The notes beneath the pieces are model-generated. The model made no database searches, was not told where the DNA came from, and was given only the letters and a program-made list of their open reading frames with translations. The translations under genes were made by a program, and so were the position numbers. A DNA stretch of 10,116 nt from Thermoleophilia bacterium (GTDB lineage: Bacteria > Actinomycetota > Thermoleophilia > Gaiellales > Gaiellaceae): positions 1 to 10,116 of the forward strand of contig JAERMP010000054.1 of the NCBI GenBank assembly GCA_016844515.1, written 5' to 3'. Below, one piece after another: positions 1-5,539 of this stretch (position 1 is the stretch's first letter; each line of letters opens with the position of its first letter).

Positions 1-1785
1 CTCCGCTCACAAGTTGGCAAGCCGAAGTGGGTCGACCTCGATCTCACAGCCGAGCTCGATTCGGCTCACGGAGACGCAGTTCGAGCCGCAATCGCAGAGT
101 ACGGCCTGCGGGAGGCGTCGACGGTCGTCGACGCGCTCATCGAGGAGACCTCGCCTGCGATCACGATGAACGCGACCGAGGAGGACATGACGCGCCGGGG
201 TCAGGTGCGCGCGAGCTTCTCGGCGATCGTCGAGAAGGCGCGGCTGGCAGCGGTCGAAGGACCCGTCCGCGAGCAGTTCCTCGCAGACCTCCAGGAGCTC
301 ACCGACGCGGAGCAGGACTCGAAGGTGCTCAAGTCAGCGAAGCGCGGCCTCCTGTTCGACCGCATCCTCGAGGAGCTAGAGCTTCCGTTCCCGGTCGGCT
401 CCGCGCCGGCCGAGGGTGAGCCGGCGGTCAAGGACTCGATGACGAAGCAGTTCGTCAAGCGTGCGGCGGAGGCGGTCTACAAGGACCTCGTTCGCAAGAA
501 GATCGCCGTCGACAAGCGCCGGCCCGACGGTCGGTCGGCAGACGAGATCCGGCACGTGGAGGCCGAGGTGCAGGTGAGTCCGCGCACACACGGCTCGGCA
601 CTCTTCACCCGCGGCCAGACCCAGATCATGACGCTGCTCACGCTCGGCACGATGAAGGAGGGGCAGAAGATCGACGACCTCTCCCGCGAGCAGCAGCGCC
701 GCTACATGCACCACTACAACTTCCCGCCCTACTCGGTCGGGGAGACCGGTTTCATGCGCGGCCCGAAGCGGCGTGACATCGGACACGGCGCGCTCGCTCA
801 GAGGGCGCTCCAGTCTGTTATCCCGTCGATCGAGGAGTTCCCGTACACGATCCGCCTCGTCTCGGAGACGCTCGAGTCGAATGGCTCGTCGTCGATGGGA
901 TCGGTCTGCGGATCCACTCTGGCCCTCATGGATGCCGGCGTGCCGATTGCGGCGCCCGTCTCGGGTATCGCGATGGGCCTCGTGAAGGAGGGCGACGACT
1001 ACGTCATCCTCACAGACATCCAGGGAGCCGAAGATCACCTCGGCGACATGGACTTCAAGGTCGCCGGGACACGGGACGGCATAACCGCCCTGCAGATGGA
1101 CATCAAGATCACCGGCGTGACGCAGGAGATCATGCGCTCTGCGCTTTCCCAGGCGAAGCAAGCCCGTGAGTCCATCCTCGACACGATGTTGGCCACGATC
1201 CCGGAGCCTCGCTCGGCTCTCGCCGATCACGCACCGCGAATCTCCACGGTGAAGATCGATCAGGAGAAGATCGGCATGGTCATCGGCAAGGGCGGCGAGA
1301 CGATCCGCGCGCTCGAGGCCGACTACGAGGTGCAGATCGACATCGAGGAGGACGGCACGATCCTCATCTACGCGACCGAGGGCACCAAGGCGGAGGCGGC
1401 GATCTCGGCCGTCATCGCTCTTACCAAGTCGCCCGAGGTCGGGGACACGTATACGGGCAAGGTCGTGAAGACGACTGAGTTCGGTGCGTTCGTCGAGCTC
1501 AAGAAGGGCACAGACGGCCTCCTCCACGTGTCGAACGTGGGGCCCGGCCGCGTCGCCCACATCCAGGACGTCATGGATCGCGGCGATATCGTCGACGTCC
1601 TCGTCCAGGAGGTCGACAAGGACCGTGGCCGGATTGGCCTCAAGCTGATCGCCAAGCACGAGGACGGCGGGCTCGTCATGCCGGAGGAGCTCATCGAGCG
1701 GGCGAAGAACGCACCCGCGCGCGAGGCGCGCGAGGAGCGGCCGCGCGGCGGTCGCGACCGCGGCCGGTCGCGCGAGCGCGCGTAG
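1..1785 (+). CDS. pnp: Polynucleotide phosphorylase, 5'-truncated by window edge
   Basis: PNPase is a trimeric cytoplasmic 3'-to-5' exoribonuclease that degrades RNA phosphorolytically to nucleoside diphosphates. The reading frame is open from base 1, giving 594 residues; by comparison with the E. coli protein roughly 230 N-terminal residues (first RNase PH domain, with the FFRR region) lie outside the window. Visible in order: a helical linker (about 20-170), the second RNase PH domain (about 175-400) with THGSALFTRGQTQ, NFPPYSVGE and SNGSSSMGSVCG blocks, the catalytic DHLGDMDFK block (D345, D351 and K353 correspond to E. coli D486, D492, K494), a KH domain with GKGG at 429-432, an S1 domain from about 481, and an Arg/Gly-rich tail ending RGGRDRGRSRERA. 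The linker is clearly longer than in E. coli. Identification is certain from these blocks. The first base of the gene is not in the window. Confidence 0.98.
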   Translation, partial: LRSQVGKPKWVDLDLTAELDSAHGDAVRAAIAEYGLREASTVVDALIEETSPAITMNATEEDMTRRGQVRASFSAIVEKARLAAVEGPVREQFLADLQELTDAEQDSKVLKSAKRGLLFDRILEELELPFPVGSAPAEGEPAVKDSMTKQFVKRAAEAVYKDLVRKKIAVDKRRPDGRSADEIRHVEAEVQVSPRTHGSALFTRGQTQIMTLLTLGTMKEGQKIDDLSREQQRRYMHHYNFPPYSVGETGFMRGPKRRDIGHGALAQRALQSVIPSIEEFPYTIRLVSETLESNGSSSMGSVCGSTLALMDAGVPIAAPVSGIAMGLVKEGDDYVILTDIQGAEDHLGDMDFKVAGTRDGITALQMDIKITGVTQEIMRSALSQAKQARESILDTMLATIPEPRSALADHAPRISTVKIDQEKIGMVIGKGGETIRALEADYEVQIDIEEDGTILIYATEGTKAEAAISAVIALTKSPEVGDTYTGKVVKTTEFGAFVELKKGTDGLLHVSNVGPGRVAHIQDVMDRGDIVDVLVQEVDKDRGRIGLKLIAKHEDGGLVMPEELIERAKNAPAREAREERPRGGRDRGRSRERA

Positions 1786-1793
1786 CGAACGCG

Positions 1794-1850
1794 GGGGTCA
1801 GGTCTTGCGTTCCGACAAGGGTCTCGTGTCGGAATGCAAGACCTGACCCC
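1794..1850. repeat. 57-bp near-perfect inverted repeat (24-bp arms, 9-nt loop) after pnp
   Basis: The left arm 1794-1817 and right arm 1827-1850 are complementary at 23 of 24 positions, with loop AGGGTCTCG at 1818-1826. The only mismatch is G1809 opposite T1835. In plus-strand RNA this becomes a G-U pair, so the stem is continuous; in minus-strand RNA it would be a C-A mismatch. It begins 8 bp after the pnp stop. No T-run follows the right arm, so it is not a canonical intrinsic terminator. It may be a REP/MITE-like extragenic palindrome, an mRNA 3'-end stabiliser, or both; that role is inference. Confidence 0.85.
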
Positions 1851-1859
1851 ACTGGCGTC

Positions 1860-1865
1860 TACGAT
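1860..1865 (+). promoter_or_regulatory. -10-like box for leaderless M16 peptidase
   Basis: TACGAT lies 6 nt before the GTG at 1872, which would place the transcription start at or next to the start codon. No Shine-Dalgarno is visible. The expected -35 slot falls inside the right arm of the 1794-1850 hairpin and has no TTGACA-like hexamer. Confidence 0.5.
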
Positions 1866-1871
1866 CAACCG

Positions 1872-3155
1872 GTGACAAAGCATCAGCTCAGCGAGCTGGC
1901 CACCGGCGAGCGCGTCATCTCGGAGCGCCTCCCGGGCGTCCGTTCCGTCGCCATCGGCTTCTGGATCGGCGCGGGCTCCCGCGACGAGCCCCACGCACGC
2001 GCCGGCATCTCCCATTTCATCGAGCACCTGCTCTTCAAGGGCTCCTCGCGCTACTCGGCGCAAGAGATCGCCGAGATCTTCGACGGGCTCGGCGGCGAGC
2101 TGAACGCTGCGACCTCGCGCGAGACGACCGTCGTATACGCGCGCATTCCGGACGATCGGCTCGAGACCGCGATCGACGTGATGGCGGACATGGTTTTCCG
2201 CCCTTCGTTCACCGACGTCGACTCCGAGCGGGAGGTCGTGCTCGAGGAGATCGCGATGGTGGAGGACACGCCTCACGATCTCGTTCATGACTTCGCCGCC
2301 GAGGCGGTTTTTGGATCGCACCCACTCGGCCGGCCGGTCATCGGGCGCGCGGAGGTCATCTCCACGGTCTCGAGGCGAGCGCTCTCGTCCTACCACCGAC
2401 GGGCTTACTCGGGAGAGGAGGTCGTCGTCGCAGCGGCGGGGAATCTCCGACACGAGCAGCTCGTCGAGCTGCTCCGAAAGCGCCGGCGGGGCGCCACGAG
2501 CGGGGGCGGACTCCCCGCCCGGAAGTCGGTCCGCGAGCTACCGCCCCCCGGTCTTCGCTTCCAATCCAAGGAGACGGAGCAGTACCACGTCTGTCTGAGC
2601 GCTCCCGGGATCGCGCGCATGGACGAGCGTCGCTTCGCGGCATCGATCCTCGACGCGATCGTCGGCGGCTCGGCTTCTTCGCGGCTCTTCCAGGAGATTC
2701 GCGAGAAGCGGGGGATGGCGTACTCGGTCTACAGCTACTCGTCTCAGTACGCCGACGCGGGGCAGATCGGCCTGTACGTGGGTACGCGGGAGGAGAACCT
2801 CGCCACCTGCCTGGAGATCGCCGTGTCCGAGCTCGCCGACGTGGCGGCTGGCAACGTCCGTCGTGACGAGCTCGAGCGGGCGAAGGAGAACCTCAAGGGA
2901 AGGCTTCTCCTGGCGCTGGAGTCGACGTCGAATCGCATGACCCGGCTCGGGAAGGCGACGATCACGAACACTCCGCTTCTCCGGACGGAGGAGATCGTTC
3001 GACGGCTCGAGGCGGTCTCGGCGGAGGAAGTCGCCGCGCTGGCCGACGAGCTTCTCGCTCCGGGTCGACTGTCAGCGGCTGGCATCGGCCCCGACGAAGG
3101 TCGCTTCCGTGAAGCGGTCGCCCGCGTCAATCCCGCCCTTCTCGAAGCGGCCTGA
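1872..3155 (+). CDS. M16 family zinc metallopeptidase (processing-peptidase-like)
   Basis: This 427-residue protein is a single-module M16B-type peptidase, the family of mitochondrial processing peptidase and the PepR-like proteins encoded next to pnp in actinobacteria. The inverted zinc motif HFIEH is at 48-52 (zinc ligands H48 and H52, catalytic E51), and the downstream acidic ligand is probably in VLEEI (E125/E126). The C-terminal half carries the M16 block GGSASSRLFQEIREKRGMAYS (about 265-285). No signal peptide or membrane segment is seen, so it is probably cytosolic. The GTG start is chosen because family homology begins within the first residues and a TACGAT box sits 6 nt upstream. The natural substrate is unknown. 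The gene lies between pnp and dapB, its usual place in Actinomycetota. It ends two bases before a short palindromic repeat. Confidence 0.95.
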   Translation: MTKHQLSELATGERVISERLPGVRSVAIGFWIGAGSRDEPHARAGISHFIEHLLFKGSSRYSAQEIAEIFDGLGGELNAATSRETTVVYARIPDDRLETAIDVMADMVFRPSFTDVDSEREVVLEEIAMVEDTPHDLVHDFAAEAVFGSHPLGRPVIGRAEVISTVSRRALSSYHRRAYSGEEVVVAAAGNLRHEQLVELLRKRRRGATSGGGLPARKSVRELPPPGLRFQSKETEQYHVCLSAPGIARMDERRFAASILDAIVGGSASSRLFQEIREKRGMAYSVYSYSSQYADAGQIGLYVGTREENLATCLEIAVSELADVAAGNVRRDELERAKENLKGRLLLALESTSNRMTRLGKATITNTPLLRTEEIVRRLEAVSAEEVAALADELLAPGRLSAAGIGPDEGRFREAVARVNPALLEAA

Positions 3156-3157
3156 CC

Positions 3158-3186
3158 ATGCCTTGTAACAGACTGTTACTTGGCAT
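3158..3186. repeat. Short palindromic repeat, copy 1 (imperfect)
   Basis: The core GTAACAG-A-CTGTTAC (3165-3179) is a perfect palindrome around A3172. Outside a TT/TT mismatch (3163-3164 against 3180-3181) pairing resumes with ATGCC (3158-3162) and GGCAT (3182-3186). Bases 3165-3184 are identical to 8558-8577, the second copy. It starts 2 bp after the M16 peptidase stop and ends 18 bp before the dapB start, as expected of an extragenic palindrome. Confidence 0.8.
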
Positions 3187-3204
3187 CGTGGTCGGGTCAA
3201 AGAG

Positions 3205-3825
3205 ATGAAGATCGCGCTCTTCGGAGCGAGTGGGAAGGTTGGCGTGGTGCTCGCGCCGGCACTCCTCGTAGCAGGGCACGAGATCGTCGATGCCCGGAAC
3301 TCGGGACCCGCCGGGTGTGACGCGGCAGTGGACTTCACACGGCCAGATGCGGTCGTGGCGAATGTCGAGCAGTGCCTCGCCGCCGGGGTGCCCGTCGTGA
3401 TCGGTACGACCGGCTTCGATCTCGACGCTCTCGACGCCCGGGCGCGTGAGGCAGGCGTTCCGTGCTTCCACGCATCAAACTTCGCGCAGGGCGCGGTGCT
3501 GATGATGCGCTTTGCGGAAGAAGCAGTGAAGGTGTTCCCTCGGGCCGAAATCGTCGAGCTCCACGGCGAGGCCAAGCGCGACGCCCCCTCGGGGACGGCG
3601 AAGGCGACGGCTGCGCGGATGGGTACGGATCCCGCGATCCATTCCGTCCGACTGCCCGGGCTCGTCGCGCACCAGGAGGTGATCTTCGGCGGACCGGGGG
3701 AGACGCTGACGATCCGGCACGACACCACGTCGCGCGAGGCGTTCGTTCCCGGCGTCCTGGCCGCACTCGAGAAGGTGCGGAAGTTGCCGCCCGGTCTCAC
3801 GGTCGGCCTCGACGCGTTCCGATGA
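3205..3825 (+). CDS. dapB: 4-hydroxy-tetrahydrodipicolinate reductase, short form
   Basis: DapB reduces 4-hydroxy-tetrahydrodipicolinate with NAD(P)H in the lysine/meso-diaminopimelate pathway, in the cytosol. The 206 residues begin with a dinucleotide-binding GASGKVG (G7, G10, G13), followed by VDFT (42-45), GTTGF (67-71), NFAQGAVL (92-99) and the signature ELHGEAKRDAPSGTA, in which H120 and K124 match the catalytic H159 and K163 of E. coli. The end LVAHQEV, GETLTIRHD and AFVPGVL is typical of actinobacterial DapB. The protein is about 40 residues shorter than the M. tuberculosis enzyme, with losses in the N-terminal half and in the loop after SGTA. The residue after the catalytic His is Gly where most homologues have His. 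The start is the only upstream ATG; AAAGAG immediately before it is too close to act as a good ribosome site. It is probably functional, since all core motifs remain. Confidence 0.95.
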   Translation: MKIALFGASGKVGVVLAPALLVAGHEIVDARNSGPAGCDAAVDFTRPDAVVANVEQCLAAGVPVVIGTTGFDLDALDARAREAGVPCFHASNFAQGAVLMMRFAEEAVKVFPRAEIVELHGEAKRDAPSGTAKATAARMGTDPAIHSVRLPGLVAHQEVIFGGPGETLTIRHDTTSREAFVPGVLAALEKVRKLPPGLTVGLDAFR

Positions 3826-3917
3826 ATTCAACGAGCCGTCCGGTGGCCCATCCTGTTCGTGAGTCGCACCATGTCGCCGCCCTGCTGACGGCTCTGTGCC
3901 TGTTCGTCGTCGGCTGA
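3822..3917 (+). CDS. Possible 31-residue hydrophobic microprotein overlapping dapB stop
   Basis: The ATG at 3822 overlaps the dapB TGA in an ATGA arrangement, typical of translational coupling. The frame encodes 31 residues: a polar N-terminal half (MNSTSRPVAHPVRESHH) and a hydrophobic end (VAALLTALCLFVVG) that could be a short membrane helix. A GC-rich hairpin (GCCCC, loop CGGGC, GGGGC at 3930-3944) follows the stop. I recognise no family, there is no ribosome site of its own, and a chance ORF of this size is common in such DNA. It is recorded as a candidate only. Confidence 0.2.
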   Translation: MNSTSRPVAHPVRESHHVAALLTALCLFVVG

Positions 3918-4205
3918 ACGGTTCATCGCGCCCCCGGGCGGGGCAGACGTGAAGCTGAAGCCCTCTCATCCTGCCAGCGCAGCGCCTCGCGAACGGCCTG
4001 ACGCGGCTTCACTGCGGAGTCAGCCGTTGATTCGGGGGAACTGAGCCGAAAACGGGCAAGTTCTGACTCGGAGCTGCATCTTCCGAGCTACGGGCAGTGG
4101 CCCGCCAGCCTGGCGGCGGCAAGTCGCCGCACAATTGACCGCCTCCCGATGAGACATCCGCCGCACGATCGTGCCGAACCCCGTGAAAACAAGGCAGAGC
4201 GTCGG
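3918..4205. other. Gap between dapB region and mscL without a recognisable gene
   Basis: No convincing coding frame, tRNA or known riboswitch is seen here. Local structure includes a GC-rich hairpin at 3930-3944, a 7-bp inverted repeat GAGTCAG/CTGACTC (4017-4023 and 4063-4069), and two overlapping, mutually exclusive hairpins at 4102-4116 (CCGCCA/TGGCGG) and 4113-4130 (GCGGCG/CGCCGC). The last pair lies 76-104 nt past the mscL stop and could terminate mscL or the dapB transcript, but no T-run follows on either strand. In several actinobacteria thyX sits between dapB and dapA; I see no trace of it here. Confidence 0.5.
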
Positions 4206-4583
4206 CTAGCGGCTCATTTCCTTGATCGCGGCGAGCAGCTCCTGGTGGCGACGCTCCTCGTCCGAGACCGCTTCCTCGTCCGGCTCCTGCATGCGCGACA
4301 TGATCGCGTCCACCGGCTTGACGATGAAGAAGAAGACGGCCGCTGCGATGGCGACGAAGGTGATCACGGCGACGACGAAGGAGCCATACGCGAAAACGGC
4401 GTCGTTGATCGTGAACGTGAGGCCGCTGAGGTCTTGCTCGCCGCTGATCATGTCCACGATCGGGATGACGAAGCTGCTCACGAACGAGCCGATGAGGGTG
4501 GCGAACGCCAGACCCATGACGAACGCAACGGCCAACTCGAGGAGGTTGCCACGCATAAGGAAGTCACGGAACTCCGTGATCAT
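4206..4583 (-). CDS. mscL: Large-conductance mechanosensitive channel
   Basis: MscL is a homopentameric inner-membrane channel that opens under membrane tension to release solutes during hypo-osmotic shock. The 125 residues show the whole family layout: N-terminal amphipathic helix MITEFRDFLMRGN, TM1 (about 14-45), an outer loop (about 46-62), TM2 (about 64-90, very Phe/Ala/Val rich), the FIVKPVDAIMSRM linker, an acidic stretch and the C-terminal bundle helix RHQELLAAIKEMSR. Aligned with E. coli, the pore-constriction residues L19, G22 and V23 are L17, A20 and F21 here. The ATG at 4583 has a purine-rich GGGTGG a few bases upstream as a plausible ribosome site. The gene diverges from dapA and is flanked by plus-strand genes, which suggests it was inserted into, or inverted within, the dapB-dapA cluster. 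Confidence 0.97.
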   Translation of the reverse strand: MITEFRDFLMRGNLLELAVAFVMGLAFATLIGSFVSSFVIPIVDMISGEQDLSGLTFTINDAVFAYGSFVVAVITFVAIAAAVFFFIVKPVDAIMSRMQEPDEEAVSDEERRHQELLAAIKEMSR

Positions 4584-4607
4584 CGGGTGTCCACCCTTTC
4601 CGTCTCG

Positions 4608-4613
4608 TAGAAT
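4608..4613 (+). promoter_or_regulatory. -10 box for leaderless dapA
   Basis: TAGAAT, five of six matches to TATAAT, ends 6 nt before the GTG at 4620. This predicts transcription starting at or beside the start codon, and no Shine-Dalgarno precedes it. The -35 slot (about 4585-4590) has no consensus but lies in a small inverted repeat, GGGTG-TC-CACCC (4585-4596). Confidence 0.6.
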
Positions 4614-4617
4614 CCTA
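4612..4617 (-). promoter_or_regulatory. Possible -10 box for mscL
   Basis: On the minus strand TAGGAT sits about 28 nt before the mscL ATG, leaving a leader of some 20 nt that contains GGGTGG. It shares two bases (4612-4613) with the dapA -10 box on the other strand. No -35 hexamer is evident. Confidence 0.35.
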
Positions 4618-4619
4618 AT

Positions 4620-5501
4620 GTGCTCGGGGAGATCTTGACCGCGATCGTCACGCCCTTCAAGGCGGACGGATCAGTGGATATCGAGCGCTTCCGCGCGCTC
4701 GCATCTCACCTCGTCAACAACGGCTCGGATGGGCTCGTCGTCACCGGCACGACGGGCGAGTCGCCCACGCTCTCCGACGCGGAGCGGTTCGCGCTCTACG
4801 AGGCGGCCGTGGACGAGGTCGGCGACCGAGCGTCGGTCGTCGCCGGTACGGGCACGTACTCGACAGAGCACTCCGTCCATCTGACTGCTCGCGCGCACGA
4901 GATCGGCGTCCACGCGTTCCTCGTGGTGACGCCGTACTACAACAAGCCTCCGGTGCGCGGCATCGTCGAGCACTTCAAGGCGATCGCCGCGATGTCGGAT
5001 CGCCCGATCGTCGTCTACAACATCCCGGGCCGAGTCGTCCTCAACCTCGAGACCGAGGCGATCTCGCAGCTCGCCGAGATCCCGAACGTTCGAGCGGTGA
5101 AGCAGGCGAACCCAGATCTCGAACAGGCGCGCCGCATCGTCGAGCTCGGGCTCGACCTCTACGCAGGTGATGACGATCTCGTCTTCCCGTTCCTGGAGCT
5201 CGGGGGGCTGGGAGGCGTGTGCGTCCACACCCACGTGGTGGGATCTCAAGTGAAGGAGATGGTGCGGCGGTTCCGCGCGGGCGACGTCGAGGGAGCGCGG
5301 GCGCTCGACAAAGAGCTCGCGTCGTCGATCGACCTGCTGCGAGTCGTCGTGAACCCGATTGCGATCAAGTGCGCGCTGAACCTGCTCGGCCACGAGGTCG
5401 GCGGCCTCCGGCTTCCGCTCGTCGCCGCTACGGACGCCGAGCGCGAGGCGGTTCGCGGCTGCCTCGAGCGTCTCGGGCTCCTGGCTCCCGTCGCCGCTTA
5501 G
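4620..5501 (+). CDS. dapA: 4-hydroxy-tetrahydrodipicolinate synthase
   Basis: DapA condenses pyruvate with aspartate semialdehyde, the first committed step to diaminopimelate and lysine, as a cytosolic (beta/alpha)8 barrel. The 293 residues match the family length. GTTGES lies at 43-48 (the catalytic threonine motif), PYYNKP at 105-110, YNIPGR at 133-138 (Y133 and R138 as in E. coli) and the Schiff-base lysine at K161 in AVKQANPD. The usual VISVTAN-type segment near 200 reads VCVHTHVVG here, a local departure not expected to remove catalysis. The GTG start gives a normal N-terminus (LGEILTAIVTPF) and lies 6 nt after TAGAAT; the ATG two bases earlier is out of frame. Expression is probably from its own leaderless promoter, since mscL separates it from dapB. 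Confidence 0.97.
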   Translation: MLGEILTAIVTPFKADGSVDIERFRALASHLVNNGSDGLVVTGTTGESPTLSDAERFALYEAAVDEVGDRASVVAGTGTYSTEHSVHLTARAHEIGVHAFLVVTPYYNKPPVRGIVEHFKAIAAMSDRPIVVYNIPGRVVLNLETEAISQLAEIPNVRAVKQANPDLEQARRIVELGLDLYAGDDDLVFPFLELGGLGGVCVHTHVVGSQVKEMVRRFRAGDVEGARALDKELASSIDLLRVVVNPIAIKCALNLLGHEVGGLRLPLVAATDAEREAVRGCLERLGLLAPVAA

Positions 5502-5539
5502 CGACCGGCGCCCTGCGGCGCCCGTAGACTCACCGGTCG
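5502..5539 (+). promoter_or_regulatory. dapA-rnj spacer: nested inverted repeats around a -10 box
   Basis: The 38-bp gap holds TAGACT (5525-5530), a -10-like box 9 nt before the RNase J ATG, with no Shine-Dalgarno. An outer 7-bp inverted repeat, CGACCGG (5502-5508) and CCGGTCG (5533-5539), brackets the gap exactly. Inside it, GGCGCC-CTGC-GGCGCC (5507-5522) can form a 6-bp hairpin, though the two structures share bases 5507-5508. There is no T-run. The -10 call is fair; a regulatory role for the repeats is only a possibility, given the high GC content. Confidence 0.4.

Noticed and set aside
376..1659. Long open frame antisense to pnp
   Set aside because: It mirrors pnp codons in GC-rich DNA, has a low-complexity Asp/Arg/Leu/His-rich translation with no domain, and pnp is certain on the other strand.
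3930..3944. GC-rich hairpin as an intrinsic terminator for dapB
   Set aside because: The stem is only 5 bp and no T-run follows, so it does not meet the terminator pattern.
4011..4075. Possible tRNA or riboswitch in the dapB-mscL gap
   Set aside because: The GAGTCAG/CTGACTC pair suggested structure, but there is no T-loop GTTC-A pattern, no cloverleaf and no known aptamer core.
4149..4610. Plus-strand frame opposite mscL
   Set aside because: Its His/Asp/Glu/Arg-rich translation is the complement of mscL membrane codons; MscL is unmistakable on the minus strand.
4618..4620. ATG overlapping the dapA GTG as the start
   Set aside because: It is out of frame with the DapA protein; the GTG at 4620 is in frame and at the right distance from TAGAAT.
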